A stretch of 64,000 bases of DNA, taken from contig MEHQ01003444.1 of the NCBI GenBank assembly GCA_008828725.1, positions 1-64,000 of the forward strand, read 5' to 3'. Shown here piece by piece: positions 1 through 11,830 of this stretch. This stretch comes from Saccharina japonica (Eukaryota; Sar; Phaeophyceae; Laminariales; Laminariaceae). The notes below the pieces were generated by a model. That model saw only the letters and a program-made list of their open reading frames with translations, searched no databases and had not been told where the DNA came from. A program made the translations under genes and the position numbers. Every line of letters begins with the position of its first letter. The stretch's first letter is position 1.

Positions 1-100
1 GACACACGACACGAAGTGAGACGTGGAAGTGTGGAGGGCGTAAGCTTTATTTTGACCCATCCGCCGGAGGATTAAAAAAAAAAAAAAAAGTACCTTTTTA

Positions 101-170
101 GGATGATGAATCGGCACGGACACTGGGTGTGCTGGATGTCGACGGGTAGAAAGGAAGGTTTAATGTGAAG
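101..170 (+). repeat. Single arm of a foldback repeat (family also at 5469-5772)
   Basis: About 70 bp beginning GGATGATGAATCGGCACGG match 5469-5536 closely (AATCGGCACGGACACTGGG is shared exactly). An inverted relative lies at 5698-5772. Only one arm is present here, just after a 17-base A run. Noncoding. Confidence 0.6.
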
Positions 171-332
171 AACACACACACACATACTCCTATTAATACT
201 ACTGGTGATGGTATATAAACAACCTACCTACCCTGGTATATTATACAAGGGCTCCGCTCCGCGGGCGGCGTCAGCAGGAAAGGGGCAGAAGAGGCCCATG
301 ATGTCTGATGCATAGGTGTGTGTGTAATATAT

Positions 333-488
333 AATTAATTTCGCGAAAGAGGGAGAAGTGTGTGTGTAATAGTTAATTAATTTCGCGAAAGAGGGATAAG
401 AATATAGTGCACCTGGGGTATAATTAATTAATGTACCTGTGGTGGTACTCGACGGGATAATTAATTAATTTAGCGAAAGAGGGAGAAG
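333..488 (+). repeat. Three copies of a ~27-bp direct repeat
   Basis: The motif TTAATTT(c/a)GCGAAAGAGGGA followed by (g/t)AAG occurs three times (ending near 358, 400 and 488). The first two are about 40 bp apart and are separated by TG-rich sequence; the third comes after a TTAATTAA-rich spacer. No function can be assigned. Confidence 0.6.
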
Positions 489-1564
489 AACACGATGCAG
501 ATGATCGTGAGATGGTAGTAATGTTTTCCTGCTACGACGATGTTTGTTGGTTGAATCATGTTCCGAGATTCTGAGTCAGTTGGCCGCGTGACCACGTACG
601 TACATCAGCAACAACAAAACTATCACATCTATATTCACTCCATCTAACGAATCTCCATCGACCAACACACTTCCTAACTAATGGGATCGAAATTAAATAC
701 GAACATCGAGAACAACATCTATTAATATCTACCCACAACAATCCAGAGAGTGCTTCAAAGGAAAATACCTTGAATACTATTACCAGAAAAAAACTATCAA
801 TGTTATTACGTATGATATATACCAGAGGGTATACTTTGAAGTATGCTATTTAATACTAACACAATTATTAGTTGTAATTTTCGTCGAAACCACACAGCGT
901 GAGATATAAGCGACAGGCACAGGTCTCAGTAGAGTTGGTGTGGTCGGTCCTATATATGCTAACACTACTATACACAGCATATAGTAGAATCAGATCCAGT
1001 AGTGGTCGAATCGTTACACAGCAGCAGTATAGTAGTATACTACACAGCAGTAGAAAATACCATAGCACACTATATATGCTGGTACGTCATAGCAACTGCT
1101 GCTTCTTTTTGTGGCAGCGGCGGTTGGTGCGCGCTATCGCAAAAGTCGTTCCTTCGTTCCTCTCGCCGACTTATTATCCCGTGGTCACGAGCACCCACCA
1201 CCCTGCCAGCCCCCGGTACCGCTCGGACTCAAATCACGGTGGCGGCGCTCGGCAAACATCGATCAACAGACATCCATCGAACCAGGGCTTCAGCGGGGTC
1301 GTACGTATGTGGTGAGAGGCTTGAGGCGCGCGACTTATTACAGATAGTCCGCGCGAAAAACGTTGCCGAGAAGACGCACGACGTGTCCCCTGCTGTCTGT
1401 AGTATATATTCATCGATACGTAGTTTGTTCCTGTTTCGCCCACAACGCAGACCCCTAAGAAGGGTAATCATTGACTGGGCGTTTTTTGTTGTGGCGCAAA
1501 CTTAAAACTTTACTGATGATGCTGACCCTTGTCTACTACTACTACTGCTTGTAGTACAGCAGTA
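489..1564. other. No recognisable gene
   Basis: AT-rich sequence with TACGTAC and CAGCAG strings. Short open frames exist on both strands, but none has a recognisable domain or splice structure. Confidence 0.4.
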
Positions 1565-1749
1565 CGCGACAAATACATGTACATGGCCTGATATAGTTAA
1601 GGATTTGAGACTGAGATTTTGGGGGGGAAATAGGAATGCAGCCTCTTTGTACTGAAAATGGTGTGGAACATTATAATTCCAGTCAGTGTTACATTATAAT
1701 TCCAGTCTGGCCCTGGGTCTGACCCAACATAAGACATCTATCTGTCGCG
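1565..1749. mobile_element. TA-flanked MITE, copy A
   Basis: A 185-bp element with termini CGCGACA...TGTCGCG, flanked by TA on both sides (1563-1564 and 1750-1751). A second copy in the same orientation lies at 4148-4325; shared internal blocks include CCTCTTTGTACTGAAAAT (CCCCTTTGTACTGAAAAT in copy B) and CCAGTCTGGCC. The TA target points to a Tc1/mariner (Stowaway-like) origin. No coding capacity. Confidence 0.65.
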
Positions 1750-2192
1750 TACCTGCGTGGTAGTTGCTGTGTTATTTTACGCGGGTGTACCCTGCCTGGT
1801 GTACCTGTTACTACTGTATATACGTTACGAGTGTGTACCTGTTACTGGCACTACCGCCCCCCTCGCAAGAAGACACACACTTTGAGAAATCAAGCACACC
1901 AGAACGGTAGAAAATAACGTTATATACATGAGGAGATATAAAACCCGTAAGTACGCGCGATCGAAGTATTACACTCAGCTAGCAAAGATGAGCTTCGACG
2001 AAATCCTCGAGCTCACAGCTGTTTTTTTTTTTTTTTTTTAATATATACTCCTTGTATTGACTACTCTGGTATACATTTATTAGAGCTGCCCTGTGACGAC
2101 AGACTAGAGAAGTTTGGTGAAAAATAAACTCATCAACAAAGTATAGCCTAGGCGCTCGCCGTCTAAAGCAGTAAGTAGTTGGTTCAGGGGAT

Positions 2193-3260
2193 TTTAAGAA
2201 AGAGCAGTGGCCAAAATCGGGTATACCCGATGGTTTTGTGGCCAAAACAGGGTACCATTGTATTTTAGTGACCGCGACGACCCCAGGGCGCGATCTCATT
2301 GGCCAGCGCAGGCCACCACCCGACGCTGGCCACAAACCCATCGGGTATACCCGATTTTGGCTACTCACCCCCCAAGAGGTACCCGATAATTGTACCCACC
2401 TACCCGAAAATGGCCGGGCTGTTCGACCACCACGGCTCAACAGCCCACCACGCACCAGACGACGATTACTACGTACCACGCACCTGCGTACCAGGTACGT
2501 ATCACGACGTATTACGACGTATCCAGTCGAGTTCCGGCCGAGTCCAAACCTGTTACCGACGCATCCATCTGCTCTACGAGCTACTATATTACTGCTGCTG
2601 TGCTGTGCGGTGGCTGGTGGCTGGTGGCTCGTCGAGGAGGGAGAGAAAGAGCGGTGCTTTTTGGGTGGGAGAGGGAGCGAATCAACTACTACTACTGGTG
2701 TGCCGTGATGAGTTGGCTTTTATTTGGGAGAGGGAGAGATAGCACTGTGAACCAACCACTACGGCTGGGCCGTGTTTTGAACCACTACTGCTGTGCCGTG
2801 TTTCGAAGTGGCACCACTACTGCTGTTCAGTGTTTCGAGGTGGCAAGTTTGGTTGGGTGTGAGAGGCTGCGCGAATCAACCAAATCATGGATACTTATCG
2901 AGCAGATGGATGGATATCTATCAAGCAGATGGTTCCGTCGGTAACAGGGCTGGCTGGGGGCATGGATTTCGATGAAATTAGTCGTAATCGTCGTCTGGTG
3001 CGTGGTGGGCTGTTGGGCCGTGGTGGTCGAACAGCCCGGCCATTTTCGGGTAGGTGGGTACAATTATCGGGTACCTCTTGGGGGGTGAGTAGCCAAAATC
3101 GGGTATACCCGATGGGTTTGTGGCCAGCGTCGGGTGGTGGCCTGCGCTGGCCAATGAGATGGCGCCCTGGGGTCGTCGCGGTCACTAAAATACAATGGTA
3201 CCCTGTTTTGGCCACAAACCCATCGGGTATACCCGATTTTGGCCACTGCTCTTTAAGAAA
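2193..3260. mobile_element. Mutator-like foldback element with 268-bp TIRs and 9-bp TSD
   Basis: Two arms of 268 bp (2202-2469 and 2984-3251) are near-perfect reverse complements, starting GAGCAGTGGCCAAAATCGGG and ending CCACTGCTC. The element is bounded by a perfect 9-bp direct duplication TTTAAGAAA (2193-2201 and 3252-3260). Long TIRs plus a 9-bp duplication are diagnostic of Mutator-like elements. Each arm also contains its own inverted repeat around the palindrome CGGGTATACCCG. The 514-bp centre encodes no transposase, so the element is non-autonomous. Open frames read from the arms are a by-product of the repeat. Confidence 0.85.
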
Positions 3261-4147
3261 CCTACCCCCTTCTCGCTCCGCCAGAATAAGCATAAAAATT
3301 AACCTAATACCAAGTTATACCTGTAATAACATATTAGCAATATAATACATATGAAGTATAATAATAACCTACCAGTACTCGTATTATATAACATAATACC
3401 CTATATACGAGTAGCCGAAAAATACATAATACCCTACGAGTCCTCGCATATGTAGAGTACATAGATATGATTTCGGCTTTCTAACGAGAGAGGACGTTTT
3501 CAGGTTGCAAAGCCTGTTGTTCCGCTGTCCTTTCTCAACCTCTGAACGACCTATCCCAGGAAGCCAGCAGAGGTGGTGCCGCAGCATCAGCGCAGGGCAA
3601 CTCTTCTCTTCTCTGCGCTGGTCATCGCCATATTTTTATGTGAGACAGCAGACAGGAGTTTATTATACGTACACCTTGTGATACTCCATAGGCAGTACGT
3701 ATAATACTGATGTATTCTGCCATTATGAAAGTATTGGGTTGGAATGAGGCCTCCAGCCGTTGCTCGTGACTCTCACCCCTGATTATCACCCTCCTGCGAG
3801 CATCGTCGTAGATGCCCGATGGAGGGTAACAACTTCCATATACTAGACAACAAGACTACCAGTGTATACGTGTATACGTGTACAACCTGGATGTGTTGAG
3901 GATCTACTTTGAATTTCCGAGCCTAAAATATGGTGGACAAAATGTGAATGGCAGCTGCACCTTCATATCATAGGAGTATATGTCATCTTCCCTCCCAACA
4001 CACGTATCCGACCCCGAGAAGGAAAAACACTCGTCAATCAATCCACGAGACGATTGGAGCAACTATCGGCAGACGCAAAGGCCGCGGGTGTTCGATTGAT
4101 TTTCGTTCGTTAGCAGGGATATAATCTACACAATAAGTATACTACTA
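3261..4147. other. No recognisable gene
   Basis: Mixed AT-rich sequence. I see no domain-bearing frame, RNA gene or clear repeat. Confidence 0.4.
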
Positions 4148-4325
4148 CGCGACAGATGTTAAGCTGATAGTTTGATAATTTGAGACGGAGAGTTTGCGGG
4201 GGGAAAATAATGCGACCCCTTTGTACTGAAAATAGTGTAGAACACACACACCCATCCGTCTTACATAAAATAACTCCAGTCTGGCCAAAAATAAGAGATT
4301 CTTAACATCTGTCTGATCTGTCGCG
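4148..4325. mobile_element. TA-flanked MITE, copy B
   Basis: A 178-bp element, CGCGACAGATGTTAAG at the left and CTTAACATCTGTC plus TGTCGCG at the right, flanked by TA (4146-4147, 4326-4327). It is the same family and orientation as 1565-1749 and has the better-preserved subterminal inverted repeat of the two. Confidence 0.65.
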
Positions 4326-4782
4326 TACTGATTACTACCACATGCTACTACTATTATAATTGTGGTCTGATTCAGTCTCCGTCACTATTCTAATATAATA
4401 GCGTGGTGGGCAGATCGTCCACGCGTCAAAGGTGAGGAGACTGCTGTTATGATGGGATGCGTGGGCTCACATGCCAGAATCAGCACTACTACTGCTGTAT
4501 TATATTCTTGTGCAATTAAAACTTTTTTTTTAACTTATCGATCTCGCATCACTGTCAGTCGCGGGGGGGGGGTGATGATAGTCCAGCTGCTGGTGGTGGT
4601 GTAAACCTGCCCGTTCAGGCGAACTTCTCAGACGTGCCCGAATAAAATGTGAGATGCCGGTTCTATGTATGTAATAATGATGGATTGTGTTGTCACGACG
4701 AAGCTGTGTGAGGCATTCGTCCCCGACGGTGAGCTTATATTTTAGCTTCGACTAACGGCGGCCACCACCCCGACCCGGAACT

Positions 4783-4811
4783 CTAACCCTAACCGTTACC
4801 CTAACCCTAAT
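4783..4811 (+). repeat. Interstitial telomere-like (CCCTAA)n tract
   Basis: CTAACCCTAACCGTTACCCT followed by AACCCTAA is a short degenerate array of the TTAGGG telomere unit read on the other strand. A weaker trace (CCCTAACCCAAACCCC) occurs near 12124. Confidence 0.6.
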
Positions 4812-5468
4812 CAGAGGCATGCTTGGTTGGTGTACCACCTTGTCGTTGTGCTTGGAAAGAAAGGCTCTATCTAGTTGCTATTTGCTGTTCGGGCACATGT
4901 ATAATGAAGTTCGCCTGAAACGGGCCGATCTACGCAAACGCCTGATCAGCAAGAAGTGTAGATACATACAAGAACGGTGGGAATGAGCAGCGTGGCAGAC
5001 GCCTTTAAGTGGTCAAACTCCCAACTGCATTAAGGTGCAGCGTTGGCGGTTCTTCTCTTTTTGCGGTGTCCTGCTATCGTCATTGAACAGGTTTATTTTA
5101 AGCGATTTGTGTCAGCGCATAAATATTGTATGTATGATTGATGGGCAGGTATAGGTTGGTGGGTGTGGGTTGCGGGTGATATAATTCCTGGGTGGGTCGG
5201 TTCGTCCCTGGGCTGGTTGTTCCACCATCACCAACACACCACCCACCGACTGTCTCGAAAAAATCAATTTTTGTTTTTCAAAAAATGGTCGACCGCACTG
5301 AAAGGCATACAATAAAATATACCCCGATTTCTATACTTTATCCAATATATTAATTCAGTGATGCGGTAAAGGCTACTGCTGGTGGTGGTGGTGTCTGCTC
5401 TGCTTACTGCATTGCGGCGTAGTATCTCTGTGTCGTAGTCTTGTGACCACAAAACTGGTATCTCTCTA

Positions 5469-5772
5469 GGATGAAGAATCGGCACGGACACTGGGTGTGC
5501 TGAATGTTGACGGGTATAGAAAGGACGGTTTAAGGTTGTTGTCTTACTGTAGGTTACAACATCAGTACACCCAGTGCCTGTCCTGGTTCATAACACTAGA
5601 CATATATATACAATATGTAGTCACGAACTGTGAGCCAGAAACATGATTAAAAAAAAACGCAAATGGACGGGTAAACCAAGTGAAATGGCAACGAGCCGGG
5701 TTTGTTGTTGTTGTCTTCACATTAAAAACCGTGCCGGTCTCTCTATCCAGTACCTCCATCTGTCCGTACTAA
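5469..5772. mobile_element. Foldback repeat with inverted arms
   Basis: The left arm (5469-5536, with AATCGGCACGGACACTGGG) is related in inverted orientation to 5698-5772 (AAACCGTGCCGGTCTCTC...CTGTCCGTAC). A single arm of the family is at 101-170. No transposase. Confidence 0.5.
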
Positions 5773-6840
5773 TCCAACACTTGACACGGTCGATTCCCGT
5801 GGTCACAGGCTAACTTACCCAAAAAAGGTATACTGAAATAAAAGTGGAACCCGAAGGGTCCGCAAAGCGATCAAAGCCAGTCAAAAACAGATAGTCTGGA
5901 GCCCTCCGCTCCCCTCTACACGCTATGTGAAGGTAAAAATAAAAATGGAAAAGTCAACATCACCAATCGGGGGTACACGCCCCCTGATTCTATCTTGGTG
6001 CCCCTATAATGCCGGGGTGTTCCGTGCCGGGTTCACACCGGTCAGGCAAACAAATCGAGTCCTCCACCCCGATTATAAACGCAGACATGATACGAGGGAA
6101 GGGAACTATGGTCCCGTGTGACTGATGTACCCCCGGCCTGCGAGCAGTGTAACTGCAAAAGGTCAAAAGCAACGAAGGGAAAAAGACGAAGACAAAGACA
6201 AAGAGACAAGTCAAAAGTAAAAGCAAACACTCACACAGACAAGACCGCAGAGACAACACATTGACACGTCATCCCGAGGGGGTGGTGCAATGGTGCGGCG
6301 GTGGGGGGGAGGGGGAAAAATAACAAAACAAGCAAACACGAGAACACAAACCACACAAGCCATCCCAGACAAACATGACAAAAAGACAATACAACAAAAC
6401 GAACTATTCAATGAACAATAATACAAATGACGCAAGGAGGCCAGAGGATGTCCTATTATTAAAAGGCAAGCATACGGGTGACCAAGAGGAACAGATAACT
6501 GCTGCACGGGCGAAGCATCGAAGAAGAGGAGGACGATACCGGCATAGGACGGCGGGGGAAAACAAAAAGGAAACTAAGTGAGAAACAAGGCAGAAAGCCA
6601 GAAATAATAGAGAAGCGAGAAAAGAGAAACTCTCGTTCTCAAGGCGATGATAGTAGCATGGGTTCCCGTCTCTGCTACGAAACCGACACGGGGACCATCC
6701 CACACCTTCTGCCATCTCATTCTTACTCTCACCAATAATAGCGGCGTCAAGAGTCGGTATCGGTACTACCGCTGCCGCGCCCCCCACAGAGTGACCAACT
6801 CAACAAACGAAATAAAAAAGCAAACAGAATAATAAATAAT
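5773..6840. other. No recognisable gene; purine-rich tract
   Basis: 6150-6600 is strongly purine-rich on the plus strand (AGACAAAGACAAAGAGACAAG and similar), which creates long Ser/Leu/Phe-rich frames on the minus strand. No domain or splice structure supports a gene. Confidence 0.4.
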
Positions 6841-6892
6841 ACAAGGTTCCCCTCCGGGACGTGCCTAGGGGAGTGTCGCAAGGACTGACATG
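6841..6892 (+). repeat. Dispersed repeat, first copy
   Basis: ACAAGGTTCCCCTCCGGG...GTCGCAAGGACTGACATG resembles 9480-9538 (ACAAGGCTCCCCTTCGGGGAG...GACGCAAGCTGGCATGTGAC). Probably two remnants of one small element. Confidence 0.4.
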
Positions 6893-6920
6893 AAAAGCAA
6901 ACAACATATATATACATATA

Positions 6921-7660
6921 TAAATTGACTTGGTTTTTGTGAGCGGGCCGAACATGACTTGATTTCAGTGTGGGTTCCAAACTGACTGTTTTTTGTGGGT
7001 GATATGCATTGACTTGTTTTTTGTGTGCGGGCAGGAGATTAACGAAATTAACTTGTTGCTTTCAGTGTGGGGGGTCGAAATGGACTTGATTTCAGAAGGG
7101 ATCGAGATTAACTTGGGATTTATTATTTCGTTTGCCCCCCGACAATATGTAGCACGAGCTTCAACATTGATCACTCATAAGCACCCTCGAACAGAAGAAA
7201 ATCAAGGCCACAGCCAAAACCCAAAGGAAACCTATAACATACATGGATGTATATATGTGAAGTCTCACTCCTTTCCTTATCATAGGTACGTAATTGCTAT
7301 TTTATTTACTGTAGTGTCTCGATCGAAAGTGAGCTAAGTTTTTGTTGGTGGGCCGATAATGACTTGGTTTTAGTGTCGGCATGAAAATTGATTAGCTTTT
7401 AGTGTGAGGATCGTAATCGACTTGCAGTTCGTGTGGTCAGTCGAAATCGACTTGGTTGTTGTGTCGGGGCATCGAAATTGACTGAATTTTTAGAGTTGGC
7501 ATAAAAAAAAACTTGATTTTAGAGTTGGGATCGAACATTACTTGATTTCAGTGTTGGGGTCGAAATTAACTTATCGTTTATGGGTGGGGGTGGTTTAGTG
7601 TCGGGACCGAAGTCGACTTGGTATTTGTGTGGGGGTCGAAATGTACTTCGTTTTTGGTGA
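6921..7660 (+). repeat. Degenerate minisatellite, unit about 36 bp
   Basis: Two blocks (about 6921-7110 and 7337-7660) repeat a drifting unit close to GTCGAAATTGACTTG followed by GTTTTTAGTGTGGG. More than a dozen variants can be followed by eye. The blocks are separated by about 220 bp of unrelated sequence. Unit lengths vary and stops occur, so it is not coding. Confidence 0.65.
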
Positions 7661-8882
7661 AACACGTACTCGTATATACGTACTACATTCCAAACGAAAT
7701 AAGGGAGGAAACAAAAAAAAACACACACACACAACTATACCGGTACACAACAAATCAGTTGTACCCCTGCGAGTGCTCGCGGCCAACGAGTACTTACTTG
7801 CCAAATCCCTGAAAAACAGATCCGGGTAATCATATCAGCTCTTTCTTGTTAGGCTTTCAGTCCGGTGTATATATACTGAACGCCGGTTTTTTAGTGTCTA
7901 CTATGATAATTAGTTAAAATGCCATATCATACGTACAACTATATATATGCATGGGTTTTGGTATCATACACTACACGCCATACAATTACAGAGGGCCCTA
8001 AATATACTCATTCGTGCCTGTTACGTGTGACGACAGTGATTCCCAGCGTACTAATCGTACGTACTGCTGTATGTAGTTGTCCTCGCGATTACCCGGGCAT
8101 TTGCTAAAAGGGATAAAGCTTCATAATAAATAGCAGTAAAAACAACAACATACAGCCGTACTTGTATACATACGTACATACCTGCAGGCCAAACAACGAA
8201 AGGAAACAGAGGAAATGTTCGGGATTCGAAGTCACGTTTTATACTCGTAGTCGGACCGTGCGCACATGTTACGTGATTATTTGCCAGAAATAAATATTGT
8301 TCGTTTTTGGAGTAAAACCGCCCGAAGACCGGTATGATCTCATGCGTCGCCATGTAGCATGCACAGGGCACACGCATGACCGCATAACACATTGAAGACG
8401 CATGGAACCCATCAACAGCAGCAACAAGCAAGAGAGAGGTGGTGCTGGTGTGATATGGTGGCGGATTGTTGTGGCTCCTATGAAAGCAACGACTCGAAGC
8501 AACAACAAAGTAGTGCGCAGCACAGATCTGTTTCCGAGGCGCGCAGGCAGTGTTGTACCTCTCTGTCCGGATGTGTAAGGACAGTTGGTATATATTTTTA
8601 ATAAAAAACGTTGCTTACATTTCGGGACAGCGGAGAGATTCGTACATGGGCATCGATCTGCAGGTACCACGAGTTTGGAAGATCGCAGGCTCCGACAAAA
8701 GCAAGTCGCCACTACTGCTGTACAGCACGGATTTATGGCACGCGCATGCATGGTGTGATGCCTGCTGCTGGTGGGCGGCAGGGTTGTAACAGTGAGGTTG
8801 TACTGTAGCATGCTCTCTGCGGTGCTGCTGCTATGTTCTTGCCTGCTCCCAGTGCTCCCGGCAAGAAACACACAAAAAAACA
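7661..8882. other. No recognisable gene
   Basis: AT-rich sequence with TACGTA strings, then CAG/CTG-rich sequence from about 8400. A long minus-strand open frame crosses the area but has no recognisable features (see the rejected list). Confidence 0.35.
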
Positions 8883-9107
8883 GTCGTGCTCTCTGCATGT
8901 ATGTTCTGTTGTCTACCTGTGGTATGTCTGGGCTCTCCTGTGTGCTCATCTCGATGAGCTCGTGAAAAGGCCACGGTGTCACCTGCTGGTGCCTATTTAT
9001 GCAGAGTAGTAACGTGGTGCTCTCTACATGTGCTGTTTCTACCTGTGGTATACCGATATATGTCTGCGCTCTCCTGTGTTTGCTCATCATCAGCTCGTGA
9101 AAGCAGG
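8883..9107 (+). repeat. Imperfect tandem duplication, 134-bp period
   Basis: GTGCTCTCTGCATGT...GGGCTCTCCTGTGTGCTCATC...GAGCTCGTGAAA (8883-8973) recurs at 9017-9107 with substitutions and small indels. The overlapping minus frame therefore shows a repeated FHEL...PQV motif, which comes from the duplication. Confidence 0.6.
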
Positions 9108-9479
9108 GCAAACAACCGGGCATGCATGTTGTCTGTTGTCTACGTATACGTCGTATCTGATACATGTTTCTGGTTTCTGGCCTGTGTGCATCTGAGAGAG
9201 CAAAAAACAGACAAAATAAACATTATTATTTACTGGCACGTACGTACAAAAAATAAGGCCTCATGCACAAAACCCGAGAAATCGTCTTATGCACTCCCGC
9301 GGAAAAAACACTTTGAGCGCCCGCCACGCGAGCCACAGAGCTCGGATCGAGCCCAAACCTCGACCAATGTGTCCGGCCGGGCGTCCCGTGTCGGGTTACT
9401 TAGCGTTTTGCCGAAAAGCGCTCGCGCGAAGAGAAAAGTTGCGAAAAGTGCGAAAATTTCACGAACATAACTATACATA

Positions 9480-9538
9480 CAAGGCTCCCCTTCGGGGAGT
9501 GGGGGTGGTCCCCGTGGGGTGACGCAAGCTGGCATGTG
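9480..9538 (+). repeat. Dispersed repeat, second copy
   Basis: Related to 6841-6892 (shared ACAAGG(C/T)TCCCC(T/C)(T/C)CGGG and CGCAAG core). Followed by two short CCAATAATAGCGGT-like strings. Confidence 0.35.
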
Positions 9539-9879
9539 ACAGGGACAAAACTATCACTCGTCATTAATAGCGGTCACTCGCCAATAATAGCGGTAGTCGT
9601 AATTGAGAGGTTCTTCCTAACAAACGCAACCTGATTCCTAACCCAACGACTTTTGTCGTGAATCGTGACGTCGATATTGCTGAAGTTTGTAAAAAGAAAA
9701 CAATGTCAAGATGCGCGGAAGTGTCAGCTTTTTTCGTCGCAATTTGATGACTTGTTTTTGTTCGTGAGGAATGACAGTACGTGGGTGCCACAGCAAACAG
9801 CGTATACGTATATGTATACGTACAGCAAGCCCTGTGTACAGTAGGAGTAAGAAGGAGCAAACATTATATGTACGAGTAC

Positions 9880-9975
9880 TGTAGTAATTTGTGACCAATG
9901 CCAGGATTCGCGAAAATGCAAGTTGTTTTTTGTCACGGGTCGTGGTTTGTATGTTTTCGCAATACTCGTATGATT
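9880..9975 (+). repeat. Direct repeat copy 1 (~95 bp)
   Basis: TTTGTGACCAATGCC...GGATTCGCGAAA...TCGTGGTTTGTATGTTTTCG then CAATACTCGTA is repeated almost base for base at 10425-10526. Confidence 0.65.
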
Positions 9976-10076
9976 AATCTTATTTAAAGTACTACTGTAA
10001 GCAAACAGTACGTATACATGTACCTACAGCAAGCACAGTTATAGGACAGTAGGAGTGGAAAACGCAACAAATACTT

Positions 10077-10424
10077 TTGTTTTACAGCAGTAGTAAAAGT
10101 AAGCAGTGCAGCAGAGGCGGCACTTCTTGTACCTACAGCAAGCAGCAGCAAGAAACTCCTCGTATACTATATGTGCTGTATTTAACTTACATCACGCATT
10201 GCCAACACAGCAAGCAGCTCTGCTGTTACTGCTGCTGCAGTTGGTTGCTGTACGCAAAATCTCATTTTATGCATATCATAACAAAAAGTGCAGCAGCAGC
10301 AGTAAATACACCATACCAGTATCCAGCAGCAGCAACAGCGGTAAAAACAATGTACAGCTGCAGCAGTCTCTATTCTTCGCGATTACGCACTCTTTACATA
10401 CAGCAGCTACAATAGCTGCTAAGT
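10077..10424. repeat. CAG/CTG-rich tract
   Basis: Dense but interrupted CAG/CTG and GTA triplets. Open frames here give Ser/Gln/Tyr/Cys-rich low-complexity translations in several frames, so I do not call a gene. Confidence 0.5.
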
Positions 10425-10526
10425 ACTGTTGCCATTTGTGACCAATGCCATCAGGATTCGCGAAAGTGCCAGTTGTTTCTTGTCACGGTTCGTGGTTTGT
10501 ATGTTTTCGCAATACTCGTAGGATTG
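10425..10526 (+). repeat. Direct repeat copy 2 (~95 bp)
   Basis: Partner of 9880-9975, about 545 bp away, with a 3-bp ATC insertion and scattered changes. Confidence 0.65.
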
Positions 10527-11695
10527 ACAGCAAAAAAAAACGTAGAATACGTGATACGAAAAAAATGACCGTTCACCCAAGTTGACTAAAAATAAAAACA
10601 GAAACCACATCACCATGAAAAATACCCGTTATCGTATCAGACGAGAGACTCGAAATTCGCAAAAAAACGAGGGAACGAAGCAAGAGGGTACGCGAGCCCC
10701 GAGCGTCTGGCTCACGAGCAAACGCGAGTCTCTGTCCGTTGCAAACTCACAAACAAGGCAGCAAGCAGCAACACTACTGTCATATACTGGTGCTTCTGCC
10801 GCTGCCATTGTTGGTCTATCATAGTTTTTGGCCAGTAGATATGTACCAAGCATGCAGGTACATAACTGAGTGTTGCGTGCCTGTGGCCATATCATTCTGG
10901 TCGGAAATATGGTACAGAACATTTGGAACTTTTCATTTCCGAACAGAGTGGTACTTAAAAAAATCCGAGCATCGTATATACAAAAGAGTGCTATCGTTTC
11001 GAGCACCCACCGACATGTGCTGCACCAGCACGAGAGCCCCACGTCCTGGCTGTAGACGTATGATACTACACAGCAGCAAGCAGCAGCAGCAGCAGCGTAG
11101 GATCACGAGTGCTGCAGCTGCTGTTCTCGCTGCTGTTCTCGCTGCTGTATCACGACCTGGTACGTACGAAGAGTATGCATGATACGTACCTGGTACCCTG
11201 GTATACTTCAACACGTACGTGCTTGTATTTCTAAAAGTATATAGTCTACGAGTACAGCACAGTGTGTGCGAACGAAAACCAATGTTGCGCGGGGACTTAA
11301 CCACGTACGTACGTATCCACGCAGACCTGGCGATGTAGCAGTATGCCATGATGCACACATCAGGCCACCCTGATGCACAATGACAGATATATGCCCCACC
11401 GGTGTCACGCTGTGCTGGTGTTGTATGAGCGTATGTTCGAAGTATGCTCGACGTGTCGTCCGATCCATGCCTTCCTTGTGGCGTGCGCGTGTGCTCTTGC
11501 TGCATGTACCCTCTTCGAAACCCATCACGGCTGAAGGGATCGTGATTGTCCGTTATGTATAGGGCTACAGGGTGTGGCGAAGGCGGGACGTTTTCCACGA
11601 GTCGTCATTTTATCACAAAAGCAGGTTTCACGTTGCCCTGGTAGGCTCGGCCGAGTGGGACGGGGTACCCCGCGAAACCGACTCTATTTTTTCGG
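10527..11695. other. No recognisable gene; CAG cluster
   Basis: Includes a CAG/CTG cluster at about 11070-11150 (GCAGCAAGCAGCAGCAGCAG and a GCTGTTCTC repeat). No domain-bearing frame. Confidence 0.35.
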
Positions 11696-11830
11696 CTTCG
11701 CGAGCGCGCCGCACGGGCCACGGGCCACGGGCGAGGGCGAGGCCCGGGGGGCATGCTTCCCGGCCGACCCCCCGCGGGTCGAGGCCGGCGCCGGCGAGAT
11801 CGGCCGCGAGGGCCGAGAGCGAAACCGCGC
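11696..11830. other. GC-rich island
   Basis: About 135 bp composed almost wholly of G and C, with short tandem strings (ACGGGCC, GAGGGCGAGG, GGCGCCGGC), sharply bounded by AT-richer DNA on both sides. No protein family or RNA is recognisable. Confidence 0.5.

Noticed and set aside
2207..3293. Matching open frames on opposite strands
   Set aside because: They are the two inverted arms of the Mutator-like element read on opposite strands.
6015..6045. Pol III B box (GGGTTCACACCGG)
   Set aside because: No A box at suitable distance and no cloverleaf on either strand.
8269..9165. 298-residue minus-strand open frame
   Set aside because: Long, but with no domain, random-looking composition and a partly tandem-duplicated base sequence; no splice or codon evidence. 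Left out as a gene.
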